Positions 36,624 to 44,246 of a DNA stretch of 64,000 nucleotides are shown piece after piece. Each line of letters opens with the position of its first letter. Within the stretch, counting starts at the first letter, position 1. The DNA is from Acidobacteriota bacterium (GTDB taxonomy: Bacteria > Acidobacteriota > Terriglobia > Acidiferrales > UBA7541). The translations under genes and the position numbers were made by a program. The notes beneath the pieces were generated by a model. It was not told where the DNA came from, did not search any database, and saw nothing but the letters and a program-made list of their open reading frames with translations. The stretch spans positions 1 to 64,000 of the forward strand of contig JABDGF010000007.1 in NCBI GenBank assembly GCA_013286165.1. The letters are read 5' to 3'.

Positions 36624-36998
36624 ATGATCCGTCACCGTAGCTTGCAAGTTGTGCTGGTGCTCGTGGGATTGCTGTTCACCGCGGCGATTTATCCGATCGT
36701 GATGGGCCTCCGCCATCCCACCGCCGCGGACGATACCGGCGACACCATGATGATGAGCCTCTACTTCACGATGGGTATTTTTCTGCTGCTGGCGGTCCGC
36801 AATCCGGAGAAGTATCGCAGCGCGATCTGGTTCGTGGCGTGGTCGAGCTTCGCGCACGCCGTGGTGATGACCTGGCAGGGCCTTTCCATTCCAGAACAGA
36901 AGACCGGCTTCATCGCCGCGTCGGGCATCCTCGTTGTGATCGGCGCGCTATTGCTCGCGCTGCTTCCGCCTCGACCGCTTGCCCCCGGGCAGGCATAA
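36624..36998 (+). CDS. small integral membrane protein (DUF6632-like)
   Basis: The protein has 124 residues. ATG 36624 has GGGAGGATG upstream. Four membrane helices are predicted: 8-26, 45-60, about 66-84 and 98-116. Conserved-looking elements are YPIVMGLRHP and YFTMGIFLLLAVRNPEKYRS. It resembles short membrane proteins of the DUF6632 type from memory. No function is known. Its frame is followed by the convergent Crp/Fnr gene. Confidence 0.82.
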   Translation: MIRHRSLQVVLVLVGLLFTAAIYPIVMGLRHPTAADDTGDTMMMSLYFTMGIFLLLAVRNPEKYRSAIWFVAWSSFAHAVVMTWQGLSIPEQKTGFIAASGILVVIGALLLALLPPRPLAPGQA

Positions 36999-37021
36999 AC
37001 GCCCGCGCCGGCTCCGCGCCG

Positions 37022-37753
37022 CTACTTCCGCCACTCGTCGGACTGCTGCTTCATCCGCGCGTAGCACTCGCAGCTGGCGGCTTCCAATCCGCGCCGGTTC
37101 TTGATCTCCACGGCTCCGCGTTTGTAGGCGATCAGGCCCTTACGCTGGAGCTGCCCCGCAGCCACCGTTACGCTCGCTCGCCGCGTGCCCAGCATGTGCG
37201 CCAGGAACTCCTGTGTCAGCGGAATCGTTCCGCCGCTGAGCCGGTCATGGCTCATCAGCAGCCACTTGGCGAGGGATTGATCAATCGGATGCAGCCGGTT
37301 GCACGCCGCGATCTGCATCACTTGAAACGTCAGCTCCTGGCTGAACCGCGAAGCCGCCTGAAGCAGCCCTGGAGACTTCGCCAGCATCGATTCGAAACGC
37401 TTCGCGCTGATCGAGTAGCCGTCGCCGCCAACCTGCATAATGGTTTCGGTCGAGCTTGTCTTCAGGCCCGCCAGCAACGGTACGCCAACGAATCCTTCAT
37501 GCCCCACCAAGCCAACCTCCACCGACCGCCCGTCCCTCATCACGTTCAGAAGCGACGCGAGACCGTTATTGATGAAGTACGCTTTACTGATCGGTTTTCC
37601 GGGTTCGTTCAGGATCGTGCCGCGCGGCAGGCGCACAAATTCAACGGCCCGTAACACGGCGTTGCACTCATTGTACGGAAGGCCAAGCAGGATCTTGTTT
37701 CGCAGTCTTCCAGCGGCGTTCGCGGACGTTGCCGCGCGTTTTTGAACTGACAT
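37022..37753 (-). CDS. Crp/Fnr family transcriptional regulator
   Basis: The protein has 243 residues. The frame opens at 37789, but ATG 37753 with AAGGGGA upstream is preferred. The cyclic-nucleotide-binding-like domain covers 20-140 (LPRGTILNEPGKPISKAYFI; VGLVGHEGFVGVPLL). The dimer helix follows, then the winged helix at about 175-220 (LTQEFLAHMLGTRRASVTVA). The C-terminus has two Cys in SCECYARMK. There is no N-terminal Cys cluster, so it is not an iron-sulfur FNR. The ligand is unknown. Confidence 0.93.
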   Translation of the reverse strand: MSVQKRAATSANAAGRLRNKILLGLPYNECNAVLRAVEFVRLPRGTILNEPGKPISKAYFINNGLASLLNVMRDGRSVEVGLVGHEGFVGVPLLAGLKTSSTETIMQVGGDGYSISAKRFESMLAKSPGLLQAASRFSQELTFQVMQIAACNRLHPIDQSLAKWLLMSHDRLSGGTIPLTQEFLAHMLGTRRASVTVAAGQLQRKGLIAYKRGAVEIKNRRGLEAASCECYARMKQQSDEWRK

Positions 37754-38163
37754 TATTTCCCCTTGCGAGAGGTCTGTCTGGTTTCGCAAGGGAGCCGCCG
37801 AAAGCGGATGCGATGCTAGTGAGACGGCCTGATGCTACCCAGTTCGGTACTCCAAGTCGGTACGGTGACGTACAGTCCCGCACCGCCGGAACACCCTGGG
37901 CATAGCGACGAAACCCGAGGAATTCGTCTGAGTTTGCATGGGGCTGTCGTAGGAAGATAATGCGACGGCGAGATGCTTGTTAGACGCCCTAAGGGTAGCC
38001 CTCCGCGCGGCGGAATGATATGTCCGAATGCGCGCCGTTTCGTCTTGCGTCCCTCTGTACGCTGGCGTACATTCACAGCGTCTTTTCACACCTTCCTCGC
38101 CGAACGTTCATTCGCTCCGGCGTCCAAAGTGTCAACCGACAATCGGACAAGCGAGGTGCCATC
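37754..38163. other. intergenic region without recognised genes
   Basis: These 410 bases separate the Crp/Fnr gene from the small gene at 38164. Open frames cross it in several directions, but none has a ribosome binding site plus family-like sequence. I see no long inverted repeat here, unlike most other spacers. The divergent promoters of both neighbours must lie here. Confidence 0.5.
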
Positions 38164-38427
38164 ATGTCGAGCCATTCGTGGCTTTGTGTCGTTCGACAGG
38201 CCGAAGAAGAACGTGAGCCTTCCCATCTCCATGAGCGGGTGATGGAAGCGGAGTACGCGATCCTGGAACGCATGCGCGAGCTGCGATCATGCGATGTTTT
38301 AGACCAGGAAGCCGCGGCCGAATTTCAGGACATGCGTTCGGCGCTGAATAATCTGCTGCGTATTAAGACCGAACGCCTGAAATGGCCCGCGCTGCAGCTC
38401 AGCGATACCGACGGAAAATCGGCGTAG
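38164..38427 (+). CDS. small helical protein, 87 residues, unknown function
   Basis: ATG 38164 is preferred to the upstream in-frame start at 38020 because GCGAGGT lies upstream and the sequence before it looks non-coding. The protein is helical and charged: ERVMEAEYAILERMREL, then LDQEAAAEFQDMRSALNNLL. That LDQ....EF segment resembles LDQRVLTEFRNAVDHI of the protein at 32513. There is no signal peptide. It opens an island of small genes. Confidence 0.72.
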   Translation: MSSHSWLCVVRQAEEEREPSHLHERVMEAEYAILERMRELRSCDVLDQEAAAEFQDMRSALNNLLRIKTERLKWPALQLSDTDGKSA

Positions 38428-38451
38428 CCCCGGATCGCGCGCGACAGACCG

Positions 38452-38480
38452 GTGGAATAGGTATTGACACGCATACGTGC
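38452..38480. repeat. decayed half family B unit
   Basis: GGTGGAATAGGTATTGACAC leads into GCATACGTGCC, keeping the GGTGGAATAGG start and GTGCC end of the family. The -35 box of the promoter below lies inside it. Confidence 0.5.
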
Positions 38481-38492
38481 CTGGAATATAAA
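38464..38492 (+). promoter_or_regulatory. consensus sigma-70 promoter without a downstream start codon
   Basis: TTGACA (38464-38469) and TATAAA (38487-38492) are spaced by exactly 17 bases. Transcription should begin near 38499. The next feature downstream is a terminator at 38531-38568, with no coding frame between. Confidence 0.75.
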
Positions 38493-38498
38493 GAGCAC

Positions 38499-38568
38499 AA
38501 TCGCTTCGCTTCCAGCTAGATCAGCACAGGCGGCAGAGACCCAGGAAGGGCGTCTCTGCCGTTTTTTT
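38499..38568 (+). ncRNA. candidate small RNA of about 70 nucleotides
   Basis: The transcript expected from the promoter at 38464-38492 would run to the terminator at 38568. The first 30 bases (ATCGCTTCGCTTCCAGCTAG and on) are unstructured by eye, and the rest is the terminator hairpin, a common layout for trans-acting sRNAs. No known RNA family is recognised. It could instead be a leader that attenuates transcription of the microprotein gene at 38642. Confidence 0.55.
38531..38568 (+). terminator. rho-independent terminator
   Basis: CGGCAGAGAC (38531-38540) and GTCTCTGCCG (38552-38561) form a perfect 10-bp stem with an 11-base loop, followed by seven T residues. It could end the small RNA or the transcript of the gene at 38164. 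Confidence 0.93.
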
Positions 38569-38641
38569 GTGCGCACCTGGCGCTTCCCTATTCCGGCCCT
38601 CGTGCGGTATAACGGTGTCCCCCGCACCATAGGAGACGTGC

Positions 38642-38794
38642 ATGCCAGCCAAGAAAGCCGCGAAGAAGGCCACGAAGAAGCCGTCCGCCAAGATGCACAG
38701 GGGCAAATCCCTAAACTCGGTGAAGCCGTTGACCGAAACCATCACCTTCGAGTACGGGGGACTGAAACAGGCCTACACGCCTCAGAAGCCGTAA
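38642..38794 (+). CDS. Lys-rich microprotein with Hcp-like C-terminal strand, 50 residues
   Basis: ATG 38642 has AGGAG six bases upstream. Residues 1-17 are an Ala/Lys tail (MPAKKAAKKATKKPSAK) like those of HU or histone H1-type proteins. HRGKSLNSVKPL follows (19-30). Residues 30-49 (LTETITFEYGGLKQAYTPQK) resemble the C-terminal strand of Hcp, the type VI secretion tube protein. A paralogue lies at 39813. There is no signal peptide. No function can be assigned. Confidence 0.78.
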   Translation: MPAKKAAKKATKKPSAKMHRGKSLNSVKPLTETITFEYGGLKQAYTPQKP

Positions 38795-39331
38795 ACCGCT
38801 AAAGCACAACACCCTAAGTCCGGCGCACGCGCTCGATTGGCTGGTCCCCATCGCACGGTGGGAGTCGGTGCGTCCGCGGACGGGCACGGCAGCGCCGTGA
38901 CCAACAAGACCGCACCGCTACGGTTGTAAGGGGCACGCACGACGAGGCAACCCACACTACGCCTCAAGTCACTCGATGCCGACCAACCCTATAGAGTGCG
39001 GCGGGTGTTAACGCCGCTGAGTTCGCGAACATGCGATTCACGCTGATGAATGCCAATGGCATGACGAACGTGTATGCCGGCAATTTATGGTAGCTCACGC
39101 AAATCGATCATGCGCCGAGCGACCACAGCGCCACGCACAAAGACGCGGCGTATCAGCGTCCACGGGCCTTCGGCCTTGCATCAATTTGGATTTGTGTGGA
39201 GCGCGGGAAAGCGGCGGTAGGACCCGCCGCACTCCGATAGGCGTTTTCGCCAAGTAGAAATAGCGCACGATGGTGTCGCGGTGAGAAGGCCAAAGCGCCG
39301 TGCCGTCGCCAGCAAAACCGGCGACTACGCG
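38795..39331. other. 537-base region without recognised genes
   Basis: Only short open frames without ribosome binding sites occur here. A small palindrome with CGGCG arms lies near 39002-39020 (GCGGCGGGTGTTAACGCCGC). Between the two microprotein genes this space may once have held genes, but nothing recognisable remains. Confidence 0.45.
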
Positions 39332-39661
39332 TCAGAGCCCAGCAGCAGTGAGGTCTTCCACCACCACCCAACCCTTCTCGATGCCGGCCCAAACGTAGTT
39401 GCGAGCCTCGGCGAGTGTGTTGTGGTTCGCAACAATGTCGTTGGCCTTCGCACGCATGTGCGCCAGCAGGCCCTCTTGCGACTTCGCGGGATCGCCCTCG
39501 CGTTCGTCGCGAAGCTCGTCATTGTGATAGGCCAGCACGTACTTCGTGTCGCAGTTTTCGTGGTTGCAGTGGAGATGCTCCTCCACATAACCCTCTGGCC
39601 GCGCCGCGCCCGTCCCTGAACTGCTCGACTGTGAACTAGCATTGCGAAGTGTGGCGGGCAT
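39332..39661 (-). CDS. small hypothetical protein with Cys/His motif
   Basis: The protein has 109 residues. ATG 39661 has ACGGAGG upstream. The N-terminal 20 residues are Ser-rich. The core has EEHLHCNHENCDTKYVLAYH (27-46), whose Cys and His residues could bind zinc, then a helix (EGLLAHMRAKANDIVANHNT) and WAGIEKGWVVVEDL at the end. No family is recognised. It is divergent from the microprotein gene at 39813. Confidence 0.7.
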   Translation of the reverse strand: MPATLRNASSQSSSSGTGAARPEGYVEEHLHCNHENCDTKYVLAYHNDELRDEREGDPAKSQEGLLAHMRAKANDIVANHNTLAEARNYVWAGIEKGWVVVEDLTAAGL

Positions 39662-39812
39662 CGGGCCTCCGTAAAATCGTAGCGCGCAGCGGAGAACGGC
39701 CCGCCACGCTTCTCTTCGAACACTAACATAGGTCCAACCCGTAAGGTTCCGACCGAATTCATCTTATCTGTGTGAGCGCGCTGCTGTTCACGTCCGCCCA
39801 GAGGAGAACCTC

Positions 39813-39968
39813 ATGCCCGCAAAGTCCGCCGCAAAGAAATCCGCGAAGAAATCCACCGCGAAGGTGCACAAAGGCAAATCGCTAGGCGCGGTGAAGCCAC
39901 TGAAGGACGGCCCAGGCGAGTCGTTCGGCATGAACTACGGCAACATCAAGATCGACTACAAGCCGTAA
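39813..39968 (+). CDS. Lys-rich microprotein, paralogue of the gene at 38642, 51 residues
   Basis: ATG 39813 has GAGGAG six bases upstream. By hand alignment, 21 of the first 30 residues are identical to the protein at 38642 (MPAK..AKK..KK..AK.H.GKSL..VKPL). The tail (GESFGMNYGNIKIDYKP, 35-51) keeps the aromatic-Gly-x-Ile-x-x-x-Tyr-x-Pro pattern. The conservation of both ends, with a separate good ribosome binding site for each copy, supports real translation. Function is unknown. Confidence 0.8.
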   Translation: MPAKSAAKKSAKKSTAKVHKGKSLGAVKPLKDGPGESFGMNYGNIKIDYKP

Positions 39969-40089
39969 TCGTCAGCACGGGCGCCGTTTCCAGGTAGCAC
40001 AGGCAATCGTGCCTGCGGGCGATCGGCGCGGCTCAATGCCGCACTGTTTACCGATTTTTGTCCGGTAAGCCGCACAACACACCTCCACG

Positions 40090-40608
40090 CTATTTCACCC
40101 CGAGTTCCAGCCGATAGATCTTCCTCAGCGTATCGGTTCCACCGTCGTACGCGACGCGGACGAACATGCCTTTGCGGATTGGGACTCCCCGCGCAGACGC
40201 CTGCTCCAGTGCCGCTTCGACCGTACTCTCCGAAGAGAAAAATGGTGCGCCATCCACGCTAAAGCATTCGCTAGCTCGAACGTTGTCGGGCCAAGCGCTG
40301 CATTCGTCCACCACGCCCTGCGCTACGCGGTAACTGCCGGTGCGCAAGCTCTCGTAATCGGGCCTCGTTCCCCAGAACGCCATCACCGTAGCTCCCACAG
40401 AAAACAGCAAGAAGCACCAGCTCAATAATTTCGAGACGAGTTTTAAGTCAGGGTCCGGATTTTTTGGAGGTTCGGTTCCGCGGCCGTAAAACCAGAGCCG
40501 CTTAGATCGAATCAGATAAACTCCGATCGCGATCAAAGGCACTCCGCAAAGACTCCACCACCATTGCCACGGAATCTGCGTGATTTCAAAAACCGTTTCG
40601 TAGCGCAT
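40090..40608 (-). CDS. membrane protein of unknown function (DUF3592-like)
   Basis: The protein has 172 residues. Two membrane helices are predicted (18-33 and about 62-80). The soluble C-terminal part (RVAQGVVDECSAWPDNVRAS; FSVDGAPFFSSESTVEAAL; VRVAYDGGTDTLRKIYRLEL) resembles the DUF3592-like domain of membrane proteins. It has two Cys (ECSAW, SECFS) that may pair. No strong ribosome binding site is seen at ATG 40608. Confidence 0.75.
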   Translation of the reverse strand: MRYETVFEITQIPWQWWWSLCGVPLIAIGVYLIRSKRLWFYGRGTEPPKNPDPDLKLVSKLLSWCFLLFSVGATVMAFWGTRPDYESLRTGSYRVAQGVVDECSAWPDNVRASECFSVDGAPFFSSESTVEAALEQASARGVPIRKGMFVRVAYDGGTDTLRKIYRLELGVK

Positions 40609-40767
40609 CGCTGAGTGATTGTATTCCCATCCCGGCCGCGACGCGCGCGTTGACGATCAATTTGGCTCGCGCGCGCCGGTCGTGCGCGTGTGCCCGCGCG
40701 TAGTCCTCTTCCCTCCCGCCGCGTATGATAGGCTTCCGTTTCACTCGAAAGGAAAATTCACGGAACC

Positions 40768-42150
40768 ATGCCTATCAAGACGATCATCGAACCGTTTCGC
40801 ATCAAAAGCGTTGAGCCGATCCGGCAGACCACGCGCGAGGAGCGCGAAAAGATTTTGCGCGCGGCGGGCCACAACCTATTCCTCGTGCGATCGCAGGACA
40901 TTTTGATTGACCTGCTCACCGATTCGGGCACCGGCGCGATGTCCAGCGAGCAGTGGGCAGCGATCATGCGCGGCGACGAATCGTACGCGGGCTCGCCGAG
41001 CTTCGAACGGTTCCGCGATTCCGTGCAGGCCATCATGGGATTCAAGCACGTGATCCCAACGCACCAAGGCCGCGCCGCGGAGCGGATTTTATTCAGCGTG
41101 ATGTGCGTCGCGGGCGACGTGGTGCCCAACAACACGCACTTCGACACTACGCGCGCGAACTGCGAATTCGTCGGCGCGCAGGCGCTCGACCTGCCGTGCG
41201 CGGAGGGCAGGCAGCCGTCCGTTGCAGCGCCGTTCAAGGGCAACATGGATGTGCAGGCACTCGAACGCACCATCGCCGAGCACGGCGCAAAGCGCATTCC
41301 GCTCGTGATGCTCACGGTCACAAATAATTCCGGCGGCGGCCAGCCCGTTTCGATGGCCAATATTCGCGCGGTGCGCGCGGTGTGCGACAAGCACCGCATC
41401 CCGCTTTACATCGACGCGTGCCGCTACGCCGAGAACGCCTATTTCATCAAGCAGCGCGAGCCGGGCTACGAGAAGGCCACGCCGCGCGAAATTGCCAAGG
41501 AAATGTTCAGCTACGCCGACGGCTGCACGATGTCCGCCAAAAAAGACGGCATGGTGAATATCGGCGGCTTCCTGTGCACCAATGACGACACTCTTGCGCA
41601 GCGCGAAAAGGATCTGCTGATCCTCACCGAAGGTTTTCCCACGTACGGCGGCCTCGCAGGGCGCGACCTCGATGCGCTCGCCGTCGGCATGAACGAAGCG
41701 CTCGAGGAAGATTATTTGCACTACCGGATCGTTTCCACCGCGTACCTCGGCGACCACATCTCCGAAGCCGGCGTCCCGATCGTGGAGCCGCCCGGCGGAC
41801 ACGCAATTTACATTGATGCTCGCGCGTTTCTGCCGCACATTCCGCCGGCGCAATTTCCCGGCGTCGCGCTCGCGGCCGAACTTTTCCTCGAAGGCGGCAT
41901 CCGTTCCGTGGAAATCGGCACCCTGATGTTTGGAAAGCGCGATAAGGACGGGACGGAGCACGTCGGCCCGATGGATTTGCTGCGCCTCGCGATTCCCCGC
42001 CGCGTGTACACGCAAAGCCACATCGATTACTGCGTCGAGGTGATTCTCGAAGTGTGGCGCCGCCGCAACGAGATTCGTGGCCTCAAGCTCACGCACCAGG
42101 CCCCGTACCTGCGCCACTTCACCGCGCGCCTCGAACCGTTCGGCACATAA
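40768..42150 (+). CDS. tnaA: tryptophanase (beta-eliminating PLP lyase)
   Basis: The protein has 460 residues, full length for the tryptophanase/tyrosine phenol-lyase family. The PLP lysine is Lys259 in TMSAKKDG. Specificity residues favour tryptophan: Asp126 in THFDTTR (Thr in tyrosine phenol-lyase), Ile383 in SVEIG (Arg in the tyrosine enzyme) and His450 in YLRHFTARL (Phe in the tyrosine enzyme). NIGGFL after the lysine is more like the tyrosine enzyme, so the backbone is mixed. The reaction would be L-Trp to indole, pyruvate and ammonia. There is no tnaC-like leader or tnaB permease beside it. AAAGGA lies a little far upstream of ATG 40768. Confidence 0.9.
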   Translation: MPIKTIIEPFRIKSVEPIRQTTREEREKILRAAGHNLFLVRSQDILIDLLTDSGTGAMSSEQWAAIMRGDESYAGSPSFERFRDSVQAIMGFKHVIPTHQGRAAERILFSVMCVAGDVVPNNTHFDTTRANCEFVGAQALDLPCAEGRQPSVAAPFKGNMDVQALERTIAEHGAKRIPLVMLTVTNNSGGGQPVSMANIRAVRAVCDKHRIPLYIDACRYAENAYFIKQREPGYEKATPREIAKEMFSYADGCTMSAKKDGMVNIGGFLCTNDDTLAQREKDLLILTEGFPTYGGLAGRDLDALAVGMNEALEEDYLHYRIVSTAYLGDHISEAGVPIVEPPGGHAIYIDARAFLPHIPPAQFPGVALAAELFLEGGIRSVEIGTLMFGKRDKDGTEHVGPMDLLRLAIPRRVYTQSHIDYCVEVILEVWRRRNEIRGLKLTHQAPYLRHFTARLEPFGT

Positions 42151-42406
42151 CGCGGCGCGGCGAGTAGCTTAGACATCAGTCTGAGCATCGCTGCGAAGCA
42201 GCGACGGACTCTGCTTTTGCTTCGAGTCGCGCGACCTTCGCAGCCGTGCAATTCTCCGCGCCAACTGCACGCGCTCCGTCATGCACGCTCAGTCCCGCGA
42301 AGCGGAACTGAGCTACGGCGCGATCGTCGCTACGTGAAACGTTGCGTCGCGTGGCTTCAAGTTTTGGCATAATGCGGTTTCGCTAAACGGGAAGGAGAAG
42401 TTCGTC
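42151..42406. other. intergenic region with family C hairpins
   Basis: A family C palindrome lies at 42167-42186 (GCTTAGACATCAGTCTGAGC), and a related longer hairpin at about 42288-42315 (GCTCAGTCCCGCGAAGCGGA and ACTGAGC). No gene is seen. Confidence 0.55.
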
Positions 42407-43243
42407 GTGATTGGCCCGGCACGCTGGCTCGCAAACGTACCGCCAAACCTGACGCTGACGGCGGCGATTCTGCTCGGATCCGTCATTCTCGTCTGCCTGG
42501 TGCTGTTTCACGGCACGGGCGTGCATTACATCCTCGAATATCACAAAGCCGGAGTTGTCCGGCTGCGCCAGGGCCGTCCGCACCGCGCGGCGGCGATCGT
42601 GCTGTTTGGATCGGCCGTGTTTCTGCTGCTCTCGCTGCATATCGCCGGAGTGATTGCGTGGTCGGTGATCCTCACGAATCTGGGCCTGATCGCGGACGCA
42701 AAAGACGCGATTTATTTTTGTGCGAATGCCTATACCACGCTCGGCTACGGCACCGTCGATCTCGATCCAAACTACAGAATCATTAGCCCCATCATCGGCA
42801 TATCGGGACTTTTTACTTTTGCGTGGACGACCAGCGCGCTGGTGACCGTCGTGCAGACCCACAATGCGCTGCTCGACCGGCTGCACGAAGAGCGCCTCAA
42901 ACAGAAGCAGCTGCGCCTCGAGCTTTCGCGTGCGATTCACAACGCGAAAACGCGCGAGAGCGACGACGAGCGCCACGAGAGCATGGAAATCACGCAGGAA
43001 TCGGTGGGCGCGCCGCTCTACGGCCGCTGGCAGCGTTGGCGCGACGAGCGGCAAAAAGTGAAAGCCTTCCGCCAGGAATATCGCCGCGAGCGCGACAGAC
43101 TCGTCACCGCCGAAAGCGCCGCCGAAGACGCCCTAGGCTCTCCGGCCACGCCGCCGCCCAATGGCACTGCAAACGGCGCCGGCTCCGCGCCCTCATCGCA
43201 ATCCCACAGCACCGAACCGCCCCAAAACACACCCCAACATTAG
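42407..43243 (+). CDS. two-pore-type/Ion_trans_2 potassium channel
   Basis: The protein has 278 residues. GTG 42407 follows GGAAGGAG. Helices lie at about 16-36 and 62-84. A pore loop holds the potassium selectivity filter TTLGYGT (110-116), and a further helix lies at 126-149. A cytoplasmic coiled-coil follows (LLDRLHEERLKQKQLRLEL), then a charged helical domain and a Pro/Asn/Ser-rich tail. There is no RCK/TrkA domain. It probably sets membrane potential or potassium leak. It lies downstream of tryptophanase, but nothing links them functionally. Confidence 0.9.
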   Translation: MIGPARWLANVPPNLTLTAAILLGSVILVCLVLFHGTGVHYILEYHKAGVVRLRQGRPHRAAAIVLFGSAVFLLLSLHIAGVIAWSVILTNLGLIADAKDAIYFCANAYTTLGYGTVDLDPNYRIISPIIGISGLFTFAWTTSALVTVVQTHNALLDRLHEERLKQKQLRLELSRAIHNAKTRESDDERHESMEITQESVGAPLYGRWQRWRDERQKVKAFRQEYRRERDRLVTAESAAEDALGSPATPPPNGTANGAGSAPSSQSHSTEPPQNTPQH

Positions 43244-43318
43244 TTGCAGTGCCATAGTTCACCGCGCCCGATACTGGCAATTTATGCGCCCCAGCACGAT
43301 CAAATGAGGGAAGTACGT

Positions 43319-43408
43319 CAGTGGAATAGGCAGACTTGCCTGTGTTCTTGAATTTGAATTGGTGGCGTCGCACGAAACAGAAAACCACAGGCAAGACCTG
43401 CCTATTCC
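43319..43408. repeat. family B hairpin
   Basis: GTGGAATAGGCAGACTTGCC on the left opposes GGCAAGACCTGCCTATTCCG on the right, with ATACTGGCAATTTATGC just upstream at about 43271. Confidence 0.8.
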
Positions 43409-43478
43409 GCAATCATTCCCGCCGATTGTGACCAAGCCCAGCACTCGAGGGATTGGCAGGAGTTCGATTCGCGCGCGA

Positions 43479-43697
43479 CTACCGTGTCCGCGAGCGGCTG
43501 AACGTTCTGGCAGCGACGATGAACATCGCGAGCGCGCCCACACCCATCAGGACCACCTGCACGTTCACCTTCGCTCCGAATTTGTGGTAGAAGAAAAACA
43601 TCGCCATCACTGCGACCCACGCGACGACCAGCGCCAGAAATCCAATCTTCCGCTGCGCAGCGCGCAAATTATCGTTGGGCTCGAGTTTGTCCGCCAT
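43479..43697 (-). CDS. small membrane protein, 72 residues
   Basis: The frame opens at 43802, inside the next gene, but ATG 43697 is four bases after that gene's stop codon and gives a clean protein (MADKLEPNDNLRAAQRKIGF). Two membrane helices follow (about 19-37 and 46-64) with a basic tail. The tight spacing implies translational coupling with the gene at 43702. Function is unknown. Confidence 0.75.
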   Translation of the reverse strand: MADKLEPNDNLRAAQRKIGFLALVVAWVAVMAMFFFYHKFGAKVNVQVVLMGVGALAMFIVAARTFSRSRTR

Positions 43698-43701
43698 AGT
43701 G

Positions 43702-44121
43702 TTAGTAAGCCTCGTTCGCACGCGACGGAGTTTTGAGGTACGCAATGATGAAGAGCACCAGCCACACGAGGTCGATGCTAGCAAAGCCGACGTCGACGAC
43801 ATGCAGCCGGCCCTGCAGGTACAGCACCCAAGCGGCGGCAGCGTACGAGAATTTCTCGACCCACGTGGCGATCATCATCGGCCGGTAGCGCACCGGGCAA
43901 GTCGCGATGATCATGAACGCGGCCTGCCACGCCAGGCCCACTCCTGCGAAGCCGTAGTAGAAAAGCGGATGCGTCACCGCCGGCGGATCCTTCAGCGCGA
44001 TTTGGTCGATGATGAAATAGAGCGGCGTCAGGATCAGCACGCCCCAAATTCCGGCAGCCCAGTACACAATCTTCGCGAATTTAACGCCGGAGTTCACAGC
44101 GCCGGCAGCAGTATCAGCCAT
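43702..44121 (-). CDS. four-helix membrane protein of unknown function
   Basis: The protein has 139 residues. ATG 44121 has GAGGAG at a good distance. Four membrane helices are predicted: 18-37, about 55-74, 88-102 and 115-130. Motifs include VTHPLFYYGFAGVGLAWQAA and RYRPMMIATWVEKF, typical of small conserved membrane proteins. It forms a two-gene operon with the gene at 43479. Confidence 0.8.
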   Translation of the reverse strand: MADTAAGAVNSGVKFAKIVYWAAGIWGVLILTPLYFIIDQIALKDPPAVTHPLFYYGFAGVGLAWQAAFMIIATCPVRYRPMMIATWVEKFSYAAAAWVLYLQGRLHVVDVGFASIDLVWLVLFIIAYLKTPSRANEAY

Positions 44122-44246
44122 TCAGTGCTCCTCTCATTGGGTGCATGGTAAGCGAAGACGCGCTTCGTGGCCAGCGTTTCAGGACGCTCGAAGAGCGCGA
44201 CAGCGCTCGCCTTAGACTGCGCTGACAAATTCACTCAGCGCGTGCC

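Noticed and set aside
38642-39968. Calling the microproteins Hcp or histone
   Set aside because: They are far too short for Hcp and have only one strand-like segment, and a Lys/Ala tail alone is not proof of DNA binding.
41089-42117. Minus-strand frame of 342 codons opposite tryptophanase
   Set aside because: Shadow frame; tryptophanase is supported by catalytic residues throughout.
40768-42150. Calling the lyase tyrosine phenol-lyase
   Set aside because: The three substrate-specificity positions match tryptophanase, despite a phenol-lyase-like NIGGFL segment.
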